DNA of 64,000 nt from JAHDHW01 sp965277415 (GCA_965277415.1 CBDICS010000027.1:62001-126000); one strand, 5' to 3'; counted from the stretch's first letter, positions 9,434 to 17,291 are shown. The notes: a model not told the origin generated them from the letters alone. Program-made: numbers and translations.

Positions 9434-9592
9434 AGTGATTTCAATAGGCAGAAATAACTCAAATAGACTTCCTTGTACACAAGTGAGGAATAGATTTTCT
9501 ATGCCCTGTGCTAATCAATAATGGGCTAAAATAAATATAGATAAACTCATCATAAACTGGGTGATTAATTTCAAAAATTAAAAAAAGAAAAA

Positions 9593-10048
9593 ATGCAAAC
9601 AAAAGAATTAGTCAGAACTTTTTCGGATTCTTTTTTCGAATCATTAATTTTTAACATGGAAAAAGCCCCGCTCTCTTCAGTACCATTTCATTTTAATTCT
9701 GAAAGTATAGAGCGATTTTTTTCTAAAGACTTTCCTGTTCACTTCGCTATTCATGAAGTACTGGATGTAGATTCAGCACCGCCTGAATATACGGAAGTAC
9801 ATGTACATGAGGATCATCATGAGATGAATGCTATTATTTCCAGAAACTGCCTGGAATATAAAATTGTACTCGGAGATAAAACATATCAAGTCAATAGCAA
9901 TTCCTCTATATGGATTCCTGCAGGAATGCCGCATTCTGCAAATGTGATTAAAGGAGATGGCTTTTTTATCGCAATGAGAATAGAAAAATCTATCCCAATT
10001 CCACCAGATTTTTTATTGCCAGACTTTAGGGCAATGTATAGTATGTAA
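9593..10048 (+). CDS. Small cupin-domain protein
   Basis: A 151-residue single cupin. The first metal motif is EVHVHEDHHEMN (His70, His72, Glu77), and the second is IPAGMPHSANV (His114), so a mononuclear metal site is likely. The N-terminal 60 residues are less conserved. Possible roles are an isomerase, dioxygenase or binding protein that tailors a product; the sequence does not decide between them. ATG 9593 is preceded by an A/G-rich stretch and a 190-base gap, so it may have its own promoter. A secreted protein follows 29 bases later. Confidence 0.75.
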   Translation: MQTKELVRTFSDSFFESLIFNMEKAPLSSVPFHFNSESIERFFSKDFPVHFAIHEVLDVDSAPPEYTEVHVHEDHHEMNAIISRNCLEYKIVLGDKTYQVNSNSSIWIPAGMPHSANVIKGDGFFIAMRIEKSIPIPPDFLLPDFRAMYSM

Positions 10049-10077
10049 TTATTTTTTTAACTATAAAATTTAAATTC

Positions 10078-10728
10078 GTGAAAAAACTATTTTTTATTTC
10101 CGCAATTATTTTAGGGCTCACGTCAATAGTGTATAGCCAAGATGATCCAGTTTACTTAACTGCGATGCAAGAAAGTATTACCAAAATCAGTAGCTGTAAA
10201 AAATCAGTTGATTATTTAAACACCATTAATCAATTTCAGAGAATAGCTGATATGAACAAGAAAGAATGGCTGCCGCTTTATTGGTCAGCTTATACGTACA
10301 CATTAGCTTCTTATTCTTTAGAAGAAACGAATGAAAAAGATCAGTATCTTTTAAAAGCAGAGACATTAATCGAAGAGATTGAAAAACACAAAAACGACGA
10401 TGAGGTTTTAGTACTGAAAGCTTTTGTTGCTCAAAGTAGAATGAATGTTGATCCACAAAACCGATTTACGACTTATGGTTCAAAGGCTAATCTGCTATTG
10501 GAACAGGCAATGAAAATCAACCCTGAAAACCCTCGGATTTATAATCTCAAAGGTAGGAGTATATTTTATACGCCCGAACAATTTGGAGGAGGGAAAAAAG
10601 CCGCTCAACCACTACTTGAAATAGCTGTTAACAAATATGAGGTATTTAAACCGCTTACCGTTATTCACCCTAATTGGGGCGAAGATTATACGCTGGATTT
10701 GTATACACAATGTAAAGTAGAAAATTAG
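10078..10728 (+). CDS. Secreted helical-repeat (TPR-like) protein of unknown function
   Basis: A 216-residue protein starting at GTG. Residues 1-20 (KKLFFISAIILGLTSIVYSQ) are a typical Sec signal peptide with cleavage after YSQ. The mature part is helical, with segments such as KAETLIEEIEKH, LLLEQAMKINPENPRIYNLKG and QPLLEIAVNKYE that resemble tetratricopeptide repeats. It has no catalytic motif. Periplasmic location is expected. Proteins of this kind are common and poorly understood in Bacteroidota, and I assign no function. It follows the cupin gene closely. Confidence 0.65.
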   Translation: MKKLFFISAIILGLTSIVYSQDDPVYLTAMQESITKISSCKKSVDYLNTINQFQRIADMNKKEWLPLYWSAYTYTLASYSLEETNEKDQYLLKAETLIEEIEKHKNDDEVLVLKAFVAQSRMNVDPQNRFTTYGSKANLLLEQAMKINPENPRIYNLKGRSIFYTPEQFGGGKKAAQPLLEIAVNKYEVFKPLTVIHPNWGEDYTLDLYTQCKVEN

Positions 10729-10956
10729 AATCTGCATATAAAATATTTTAAATTTTTGATTTAGAACCTATTTAAATTTTATTTGCTATGTCGAGAAAAT
10801 AATTTTTTGATCAATCAAGACTCTTTTATTTGGGAATAACCGCAGTGGTTACAAGAGAAAAGCTATAGAGTGAAAGAGAAAGACATTTTCGTAAACCAGC
10901 TAATAATTTTTAAATAGGCTTTAAATCAGCATGCAAATAAATAAAATTTAATAATT

Positions 10957-11619
10957 ATGTTAAAGGAATATACACAGCTCAACGAGCAGCTTTATAATTA
11001 CATTATAGACTCTTCTCTTAGAGAGCCCAAAGTGTTACAAGAACATCGCGAGGAAGTCAATGGAATGAGAATGGGAGCGATGCAATCTCCTCCTGATCAA
11101 TGTCAATTCTTGGGTATGTTGCTCCGATTAATTAATGCTAAGCATATAGTCGAAGTTGGAACTTTTACTGGATATTTTACACTATGGATGGCTTTAAATA
11201 TCCCTGATGATGGAAGTATTATTGCCTGTGATATTGAAGAAAAATGGTCGAAAATTGGACGGCGATACTGGGAAAAAGCGAATGTCGATCATAAAATAAA
11301 TCTACGAATTGCACCAGCTATTGAGTCGATGCAAGCATTACTAAAAGATAATAATTATAACTATTTCGACTTCATCTTTATTGATGCAGACAAAGAAAAT
11401 TATTTAGATTATTACGAATTGGCACTCTTACTGATAAGGCCCGGTGGAGTAATTGCTATCGATAATGTCTTTTGGGGAGGAACGGTGGTCAAAGAGGGAG
11501 TGACTAGTGAAGAAGTGAAAGTAATCAGAGCACTCAATAAAAAAGTTGCTAGTGATCCAAGAGTTACTTGTAGTATGCTACCTATTGGAGATGGTCTAAC
11601 ATTGATTACTAAAAAATAA
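10957..11619 (+). CDS. SAM-dependent O-methyltransferase, caffeoyl-CoA type
   Basis: A 220-residue class I methyltransferase. Motif I is VEVGTFTGYFTLW (66-78) and the acidic ribose contact follows in ACDIEEKW (90-97). FDFIFIDADKENY (138-149) and IAIDNVFWGG (166-175) are the metal-binding segments of the divalent-cation-dependent catechol/caffeoyl-CoA family. It would methylate a hydroxyl, often of a catechol, but these enzymes also work on polyketides. Its stop and the start of the MBL-fold gene share bases (TAATG), showing tight coupling with that trans-AT-type accessory gene. The 228-base gap before it holds no gene that I can see. Confidence 0.88.
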   Translation: MLKEYTQLNEQLYNYIIDSSLREPKVLQEHREEVNGMRMGAMQSPPDQCQFLGMLLRLINAKHIVEVGTFTGYFTLWMALNIPDDGSIIACDIEEKWSKIGRRYWEKANVDHKINLRIAPAIESMQALLKDNNYNYFDFIFIDADKENYLDYYELALLLIRPGGVIAIDNVFWGGTVVKEGVTSEEVKVIRALNKKVASDPRVTCSMLPIGDGLTLITKK

Positions 11620-12296
11620 TGACGGAAATGTACAATATCGTTCCTATTAGGACAGTGGGACCTAATATAATTAACTATTGTTATCTAGTCTATGATGCAA
11701 AAACTAGAAAGGGGATACTTATCGACCCTGGTTGGGAATTTCATTTGATTAATTCAAAGATAGATGCATTAGATATAGACTTGAAAGGGATTTTATTGAC
11801 ACACCATCATAAAGACCACGCTCGGTTAGCAGAAGAATTTGCAATAAAAAATGTGTGTCCTGTTTATATTAGTAAAGTGGAGGCAGAGTTTTATGAATTC
11901 TCTTGCACCTATTTGTCTTTTATTCTAACTGAAGATTTCTTTTACCTAGATCAATTTAAGATAAAACCTTTGTTTACACCGGGGCATACAGTTGGAAGCT
12001 TTTGTTTTTTAATCGACTCGAATCTTTTTACGGGCGATACACTTTTTGCAGAAGGTTGTGGAAACTGTGTAGATAAGGGTGCAGACCCAGAAGAACTATT
12101 TGATAGTTTGAATAAATTAAAATCAAAAATTGATCAGGATACTAAAATTTTTCCTGGCCATTCTTTTGGTATACCCATCGGAAAGCTTTTTTCAGAAATC
12201 AGAAAAAAAAATATTTATTTACAAATCGAATCTAAAGAACTGTTTATTAAGTATAGACTGAGAAAAATAAAAGCAAGCAGCTATCAATATATTTAG
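11619..12296 (+). CDS. MBL-fold hydrolase of the PksB/BaeB polyketide-cluster family
   Basis: A 225-residue metallo-beta-lactamase-fold protein. Zinc ligands are all present: THHHKDH (His62, His64, Asp66, His67), PGHT (His123), FTGDT (Asp140) and FPGHSFG (His181). Beyond the fold, FTGDTLFAEGCGNC, the EELFDSLNKLKSK helix and the late IYLQIESKELFIKYR match what I recall of PksB and BaeB from Bacillus trans-AT clusters rather than general glyoxalase II. Those proteins are thought to clear thioesters from carrier proteins. It overlaps the methyltransferase stop. With the AT-ER and PksD-like genes it completes a trans-AT accessory set. Confidence 0.88.
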   Translation: MTEMYNIVPIRTVGPNIINYCYLVYDAKTRKGILIDPGWEFHLINSKIDALDIDLKGILLTHHHKDHARLAEEFAIKNVCPVYISKVEAEFYEFSCTYLSFILTEDFFYLDQFKIKPLFTPGHTVGSFCFLIDSNLFTGDTLFAEGCGNCVDKGADPEELFDSLNKLKSKIDQDTKIFPGHSFGIPIGKLFSEIRKKNIYLQIESKELFIKYRLRKIKASSYQYI

Positions 12297-12325
12297 TCTC
12301 ATTAGATGTTAAAAAAAACAAAAAA

Positions 12326-13402
12326 ATGAAAAGTATCAAATTTCAACCGGCTATTCCAAAAGAGAATGGATTTGTCCTTATCGCAGGCCCTTGTAGTGCA
12401 GAGACAGAAGAACAAGTACTTACTACTGCTCAAGCACTTCAGAAACAAAATATTGATGTATTTAGAGCGGGCGTTTGGAAACCAAGAACTCGGCCAAATA
12501 GTTTTGAAGGGGTAGGAACTATTGGTTTGACTTGGCTTAATAAGGTACAGCAACAATTCAATATGAAAGTGACTACGGAAGTAGCGAATGCCAAACATGT
12601 AGAAGAAGCATTAAAACATAATATTGATATCCTTTGGATTGGTGCTAGAACTGCTGTCAATCCTTTTGCTGTTCAAGAAATTGCAGATGCTTTAAATGGA
12701 GTGGATATCCCAGTACTAGTCAAAAATCCAATAAATCCAGATCTTAAATTGTGGATCGGAGCAATTGAACGAATTTACAATGCCGGAATCAGAAAAATCG
12801 CAGCGGTACACCGTGGTTTTTCCTGTCTGGATAACAGCGGATATAGAAATAATCCGATTTGGGAAATTCCTATTAGACTACGTAAAGAATATCCGGATAT
12901 TCAATTAATTTGTGATAACAGTCATATTTGTGGCAAACGTAGCACACTTCAAAAGGTAGCTAAGAGATCTATAAACTTTGACTTTAACGGAGTTATGACT
13001 GAAGTTCACCATGATCCAAACCAAGCCTGGAGTGATGCTAGTCAACAAATTACACCTCAGGAATTTCGTGAATTATTGCTAAGTTTAAACTTTAAAAGTA
13101 ACAAGAAATCTTGGAATGCAATAGATTTTTTCCGAGATGAAATTGATGATATAGATAACGAATTCCTTAATTTATTAAATAAAAGAATGAATTTGGTAAA
13201 AGGGATTGGAAATTATAAAACGGATAATAAATTATCTATTATTCAAAAAAATAGACTAAATACTGTCTTTAAATCTTTCCGTGCTAAAGGGGCTAGCTTA
13301 GAAATGAGCGAACAATTTATATTTTCTTTATTTCAATTAATTCACAAAGAATCTGTCGAGATACAAAAAAGCCTCGTCAGACAAACTCGGGAAGCATCTT
13401 AA
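12326..13402 (+). CDS. Bifunctional DAHP synthase / chorismate mutase
   Basis: Joins the first committed step of aromatic biosynthesis (phosphoenolpyruvate plus erythrose 4-phosphate to DAHP) with the mutase that turns chorismate into prephenate. Residues 1-255 are a class-I KDSA-like DAHP synthase: VLIAGPCSAETEEQ, VFRAGVWKPRTRPNSFEG, AVHRGFS, and DNSHICGKR. Residues about 265-350 form an AroQ helical mutase, with EIDDIDNEFLNLLNKRM and FIFSLFQLIHKES. This architecture is usual in Bacteroidota, but there it normally sits beside prephenate dehydratase or dehydrogenase genes, which are absent here. Its position after biosynthetic genes suggests a dedicated aromatic precursor supply; a displaced housekeeping gene is the alternative. 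Confidence 0.92.
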   Translation: MKSIKFQPAIPKENGFVLIAGPCSAETEEQVLTTAQALQKQNIDVFRAGVWKPRTRPNSFEGVGTIGLTWLNKVQQQFNMKVTTEVANAKHVEEALKHNIDILWIGARTAVNPFAVQEIADALNGVDIPVLVKNPINPDLKLWIGAIERIYNAGIRKIAAVHRGFSCLDNSGYRNNPIWEIPIRLRKEYPDIQLICDNSHICGKRSTLQKVAKRSINFDFNGVMTEVHHDPNQAWSDASQQITPQEFRELLLSLNFKSNKKSWNAIDFFRDEIDDIDNEFLNLLNKRMNLVKGIGNYKTDNKLSIIQKNRLNTVFKSFRAKGASLEMSEQFIFSLFQLIHKESVEIQKSLVRQTREAS

Positions 13403-13423
13403 AGCCTGTATAGATTTTGTTCA

Positions 13424-13587
13424 CTTAGTACACTGTGTAATAAATATCTTAACCTTTTTGACTATGTCTTTTAAACCAAACTTCGTTAGGTACTCGTCTT
13501 AATTCCTAAGGGGATTAGACTGCGCCGTGCCTTGATTTAAAATCCATTACTCAAAAAAACAATTTACTTTTTGCACACTGTACTAAG
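13424..13587. repeat. Inverted-repeat element (MITE-like) after the DAHP synthase gene
   Basis: The left end CTTAGTACACTGTGTAA (13424-13440) and the right end TTGCACACTGTACTAAG (13571-13587) are reverse complements at 15 of 17 positions. The 164-base span encodes nothing I recognise. A short relative of the right end (ACACTGTACTTAG) occurs near 46417. No target duplication is evident. Confidence 0.35.
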
Positions 13588-13866
13588 CATGTTTTTTCTA
13601 AAAGTAAAATTACTGGCTTACAGTATATCCAAGATGACAAGAATTATGCAAGCCCTAATACTTTGATCCAGGTTCTAAAACGGCCGGTTATTAATAAATG
13701 CCCAGCACAAGGAGATCGAGCCGATATCGGATTCTTATTGATTTTCTGTCCCTAAGCATAAATAAATTTGTTAGCTGACTACGCAAGAAGGAAATGCTCT
13801 AATCGAAATGCAAAATAAATGGGAGAGAAAGAATAGCCAAGTAAAAGAGTACGTTAGAATAAAAAA
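13588..13866. other. Intergenic, no gene recognised
   Basis: Between the inverted-repeat element and the terminator of the first small-peptide gene I see only a short open stretch on the + strand (about 13778-13876) with no start or family resemblance. It may be debris of an older gene. Confidence 0.4.
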
Positions 13867-13896
13867 ACTTCTGTAATCAATTTAAATTACAGAAGT
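13867..13896 (-). terminator. Rho-independent terminator of the first GG-leader peptide gene
   Basis: On the minus strand a perfect 11-bp stem (ACTTCTGTAAT with ATTACAGAAGT, 8-base loop) is followed by a run of seven T. It lies 32 bases after the stop codon of the 13929-14096 gene. Confidence 0.8.
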
Positions 13897-13928
13897 CCAA
13901 CACCTATTATGCAAAAGAGATTATTTAT

Positions 13929-14096
13929 CTATCCTCCAATAATGTCAGCAATAACGATGTCTTCACCACCTTTGATAGCAGACATCTGTTTTTTAGACAT
14001 TCCCATTTGCTTATTAGGGAAAGATTTTTTTTGATTTTTGTTTGAGGAATTAGATTGTGTTAGATTCTCATAAGTAGCTTTAATTAATTTTTTCAT
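13929..14096 (-). CDS. Double-glycine-leader small peptide (RiPP or pheromone-like precursor), copy 1
   Basis: A 55-residue reading frame on the minus strand. The N-terminus is MKKLIKATYENL, the middle is Lys/Asn/Ser-rich, and the leader ends MSKKQMSAIKGG, the pattern of Bacteroidota natural-product precursors with a GG cleavage site. The remaining 11 residues, EDIVIADIIGG, would be the released core: acidic, hydrophobic, with no Cys, Ser or Thr, and itself ending in GG. A second gene 605 bases away has the same core despite four synonymous base changes in it, so the peptide is under selection. A TAATTTTG promoter box lies 38 bases upstream and a terminator follows. No GG-peptidase transporter or modifying enzyme is visible nearby, so function is open. 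Confidence 0.8.
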   Translation of the reverse strand: MKKLIKATYENLTQSNSSNKNQKKSFPNKQMGMSKKQMSAIKGGEDIVIADIIGG

Positions 14097-14133
14097 TGTA
14101 ATAAATTTTAGTGGTTTTAAATTTTCAACACTT

Positions 14134-14141
14134 CAAAATTA
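14134..14141 (-). promoter_or_regulatory. Putative -7 promoter box of peptide copy 1
   Basis: Minus-strand TAATTTTG matches the Bacteroidota TAnnTTTG consensus, 38 bases upstream of the start codon. It sits in a stretch conserved with copy 2. No convincing -33 TTG is seen. Confidence 0.5.
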
Positions 14142-14363
14142 CAATGATATGGAGTCGATTCGAATGACTAAAAAATGGTTTTAGATTAACTAGATTAAGT
14201 GTTTTGGAAAGTATTAATATGTATTAATATTTGATAATGAGTTCTTTATGATTGTATTCCTGCGCTTGTAAAGTCATTGTTCTTGAAGCATTTTAAGCCT
14301 GTGAAAATTTGTGCTACTCAATAAAAAGGAAGTCTAGTGCAAGGAGAATAAGTCCATACTGGA

Positions 14364-14388
14364 CTTTTATTTAGTCCGCGTCCCTTAA
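14364..14388. repeat. Solo end of the 2840-3001 MITE-like element
   Basis: The reverse complement begins TTAAGGGACGCGGACTAAAT, matching 2840-2862 with one substitution and one indel. It lies between the two peptide-gene duplication units. No partner end is found nearby. Confidence 0.45.
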
Positions 14389-14473
14389 GGGTAGAATTGC
14401 GGTTTGGAGATAAAAAGATTAAATCTTTGCGGTCAAGAAAGGAAATAAAAGTGTAATATAACTAATACAAAAA

Positions 14474-14507
14474 AAGCTTCTATAAACGTTATCGTTTACA
14501 GAAGCTT
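14474..14507 (-). terminator. Rho-independent terminator of the second GG-leader peptide gene
   Basis: AAGCTTCTGTAAACG pairs with CGTTTATAGAAGCTT over 15 positions with one G-U pair and a 4-base loop, followed by a T-run on the minus strand. It lies 26 bases after the stop of the 14534-14701 gene. Confidence 0.8.
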
Positions 14508-14533
14508 TATGCCTTTAATAATTTTTAAATTAT

Positions 14534-14701
14534 CTATCCTCCAATGATATCAGCAATAACGATATCTTCGCCACCTTTGATAGCAGACATCTGTTTTTTA
14601 GACATTCCTACTTGCTTATTAGGGAAAGATTTTTTTTGATTCTTGTTGGAAGAAATGGATTGTTTTAGATTTTCAAAAGTTGCTTCAAATAAAGTTTTCA
14701 T
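14534..14701 (-). CDS. Double-glycine-leader small peptide, copy 2
   Basis: A 55-residue paralogue of the 13929-14096 gene, identical at 48 of 55 positions. All seven differences are in the N-terminal leader (for example MKTLFEATFENL); the last 24 residues, including the GG site and the core EDIVIADIIGG, are the same. Codons for the GG and core differ at four third positions, so the identity reflects selection and not only recent duplication. It has its own TAATTTTG box 37 bases upstream and its own terminator, so the two genes are separate transcription units. A third, broken copy starts about 250 bases upstream. Confidence 0.8.
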   Translation of the reverse strand: MKTLFEATFENLKQSISSNKNQKKSFPNKQVGMSKKQMSAIKGGEDIVIADIIGG

Positions 14702-14738
14702 TGTAATAAATTTTAGTGGTTTTAAATTTTCAACACTT

Positions 14739-14746
14739 CAAAATTA
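14739..14746 (-). promoter_or_regulatory. Putative -7 promoter box of peptide copy 2
   Basis: Minus-strand TAATTTTG, in the same position relative to the start codon as in copy 1. The surrounding 60 bases are nearly identical between the copies. Confidence 0.5.
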
Positions 14747-14952
14747 CAATGATGTGGAGTCGATTCGAATGACTAAAAAATGGTTTTAGATTAAGTTGAT
14801 AAAGTGTTTTAAAAAGTATTACTATGTATTAAGTATTGATATTGAGTTATTTATAATTAGATTCCTGACTTTATAAAGTCATTGTTCTTGAGGCATTTTA
14901 AGCCTGTTAAAATTTGTGCTACTCAATGAAAAGAAAGGTAGTCCTTAGTTTA

Positions 14953-15021
14953 TTAGGTATTATTCATGTTGAAAAGAGAGGTGTTTTTAATAAAATAAAT
15001 AGCTTCAATTAAATTTTTTAT
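14953..15021 (-). pseudogene. Decayed third copy of the GG-leader peptide gene
   Basis: The start codon is now ATA (minus strand at 15021); the frame then reads KNLIEAI, clearly related to the leader of the other copies, before drifting and stopping at 14953. The GG site and core are gone. The upstream side (to about 15110) still resembles the shared promoter region, but the TAATTTTG box is degraded to TATAATCCTG. Confidence 0.6.
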
Positions 15022-15404
15022 TGTAATTAATATTAGTGATTTTAAGCTTTCAAGTCTTCAGGATTATAGTAATAAAGAGGTTGAGTCGAGCAACTAAAAC
15101 TATCCCTAAATATAGAAGCCCTAAATATAGAAGAGAATAAAGTATTGGTAGGGATAGTCAAAATAACAATAACGGCACAATTCTATAATATGGTTTTTGG
15201 GAATTGATGTTCAATTACTTATATTTGTAATTCTTCAAATGTGTGGTCATAATTCTTACATAGGAAAAGATATTTTGACCTGTCTGGTTTAATCGCATAG
15301 CAATTAATTTTAAGTTTAATTCTTTCGAATTATGAGAAAGTAAATGGACATTATGTCGTTGATCGGCTGATTCTATTTAATTAAAGAACGAATTATAAAA
15401 GCTC
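15022..15404. other. Intergenic, remains of peptide-gene promoter region then no recognised feature
   Basis: The first 90 bases are homologous to the promoter flank of the small-peptide genes. The rest is AT-rich and must contain the promoter of the 15405 gene, but I find no clear TAnnTTTG box. Confidence 0.4.
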
Positions 15405-16952
15405 ATGAAAAACTTAATTGAAATAGCAAATATAATTAGGCATGTGAGGATAAGAACAACTGATATTCTCACTTCAGATAAGCGAAAAAAAACAAACGCT
15501 AATTTATTATTTGACAAAATATTGGCGGGTGACTTTAAGACTGATAATGAGGCAGCAGAATACTTTTTTAAAACAGATGCAAGTTCCTCAAATTATAAAA
15601 ATTTAAAAAGATCCCTTCGAGAAAAAATAATTAATACTTTATTCTTTATAAAGCCTAATAATACGCATTCTGACTATGAGAAGGCCTATTTGTATTGTTC
15701 AAAGAATATGTTTGCAGCAAGTACTTTGCTCTTTTTACAATCCAATAATGCCGGGATTAATTTATGTATCAAAATTCTTACAAAAGCTAAGGAATTTGAA
15801 CTGACTGAGTTTATCATAGCTTCAAGTCGTTACTTGAGGCTTCACTATGCAATAAGGGTAGGGAATAAAGAAAAATTTGACCACTATAATGCAACCTATA
15901 AGAAGTATTTGGAAATACGAAGGGTAGAAATAATGGCCGAAGAGTATTATTGCCAATTGATTTTGCCTAAAGTTCAAAATAAATCAGATGATGGGGCAAC
16001 ATATCATATCGCTATGGAGAGTTATAAATCTCTAAAGCCTTATTTGGAAAAATATACTTCCCCATTCTTGTTTTTTATTGGTAACTATATTCATATAATT
16101 GCTTTAATGACCAAATATGATTATAGAGGAACAATCGATGTTTGTGAAAAAGTAGTCAAATTCTTTGAGGAAAAACCTTATACTTATAGAACTCCTCTAA
16201 GGGTTTTTCTTCATAATCAACTAGTTTGTCATACTCAACTAAAAGAATATGAAAAAGGAAAATTAGTTGTAGAGAAAAGTAATCGATTAGTGAGTAAAGG
16301 AACTTATTCTTGGTTTCAAAATAATGAACTTAACTTAATTCTGGCTTTGCATTCAAAAAACTATCAAGATGCATTTGAGATTTTTGAAAATTCATTTTCG
16401 CAAAGTAAGTTTAAAACATTACCTCCAATGGTGAAAGAACAATGGCTGATATACGAATCGTATATACATTTTCTATCCATTTTAGATTTGGTAGTTATTC
16501 CTGATAATAGGAGAAGAAGATTTAAACTTGGGCGCTTTCTCAACAGTATCCCAACTTATTCAAAAGATAAACGAGGCCTTAATATTCCTATATTAATTAT
16601 TCAGATTTTATATATGATCGTTAATAAGGACTATGATAAATCGATAGATCGAATTGAAGCAATAGAAAAATACTGTTCTAGGTATTTAACCAATCAACCA
16701 AATTTAAGAAGTAGTTGTTTTATTAAAATGTTATTACAAATTCCGATCTCTTATTTTCATAAAGCTGGAGTAGAAAGAAGAGTGAAAAAGTACTTAACTA
16801 AGCTTATTGAGAATCCATTGCATATTAGTAATCAACCCCGAGAAATAGAGATTATTCCATATGAAGATTTATGGAATTTTGTAATTCAGTCTCTTGAAAC
16901 GAAAACTTACTCCTCCTCCTCACGAAACAAATTTAATAAAAGAAAGAATTGA
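15405..16952 (+). CDS. Hypothetical protein, helical, unknown function
   Basis: A 515-residue soluble protein without signal peptide or membrane segment. The first 85 residues are basic (NLKRSLREKIINTLFFI) and could be a nucleic-acid-binding or dimerisation domain. The rest is an array of amphipathic helices with many Tyr, Lys and Leu residues, suggesting a TPR-like superhelix, for example YRGTIDVCEKVVKFFEEKPY and YEKGKLVVEKSNRLV. I recognise no family. It stands alone between the small-peptide genes and a second unknown protein. TPR-containing cytosolic proteins can be peptide sensors, but nothing in the sequence proves that here. Confidence 0.6.
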   Translation: MKNLIEIANIIRHVRIRTTDILTSDKRKKTNANLLFDKILAGDFKTDNEAAEYFFKTDASSSNYKNLKRSLREKIINTLFFIKPNNTHSDYEKAYLYCSKNMFAASTLLFLQSNNAGINLCIKILTKAKEFELTEFIIASSRYLRLHYAIRVGNKEKFDHYNATYKKYLEIRRVEIMAEEYYCQLILPKVQNKSDDGATYHIAMESYKSLKPYLEKYTSPFLFFIGNYIHIIALMTKYDYRGTIDVCEKVVKFFEEKPYTYRTPLRVFLHNQLVCHTQLKEYEKGKLVVEKSNRLVSKGTYSWFQNNELNLILALHSKNYQDAFEIFENSFSQSKFKTLPPMVKEQWLIYESYIHFLSILDLVVIPDNRRRRFKLGRFLNSIPTYSKDKRGLNIPILIIQILYMIVNKDYDKSIDRIEAIEKYCSRYLTNQPNLRSSCFIKMLLQIPISYFHKAGVERRVKKYLTKLIENPLHISNQPREIEIIPYEDLWNFVIQSLETKTYSSSSRNKFNKRKN

Positions 16953-17291
16953 TTGAAAATCCTGCCATCTAAGTGTTGTAAACAAGGACAAATAAAAATC
17001 AATACGCCTTTATAGATTTCATACAGTTTACCTTAATGGAATAAGGTAGTCTTTTTTAAAAAACGCAAGAAGAAATAGGGTATAACATCAATTAATTTTA
17101 TGCCATATTTTAATGTTTTCAAATCTGAAAATTAAATTAGTTTCGATATTTGTTATTTTAAAATGCTGTTAATCAGATGTTTAGTGTTTTTATGATATCC
17201 TTAGTTGAGTAAATAATTTAATCCGAAACCTATATTTTGTCCTTACTTCAGCCTCTGTATTGGCATATCTTTGATGTATAAAGGAAGAAAA
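16953..17291. other. Intergenic, nothing recognised
   Basis: AT-rich, with no reading frame, repeat or terminator that I can support. Confidence 0.4.

Larger units (their letters stand above)
13867..14337. repeat. Tandem duplication, unit A (peptide gene, promoter and upstream flank)
   Basis: About 470 bases that correspond to 14474-14941. Similarity covers the coding part, the promoter region (AACACTTCAAAATTACAATG in both) and the far flank (CATTTTAAGCCTGT, AAAATTTGTGCTACTCAAT). The terminators occupy equivalent places but differ in sequence. Confidence 0.8.
14474..14941. repeat. Tandem duplication, unit B
   Basis: Partner of 13867-14337, offset by about 605 bases. The duplicated block carries one complete peptide transcription unit. 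Confidence 0.8.

Noticed and set aside
13778..13876. Short + strand frame ending at the terminator of peptide copy 1
   Set aside because: No usable start, no recognisable motif and it runs through the terminator stem; at most gene debris.
13403..15404. Possible CRISPR array in the repeat-rich gap
   Set aside because: The repeats are two long homologous units with coding content, not short regular repeats with unique spacers.
15405..15440. Start of the 515-residue protein (MKNLIEIAN) resembles the small-peptide leaders (MKKLIKAT)
   Set aside because: The match is short, on the opposite strand and ends after a few residues; probably chance.
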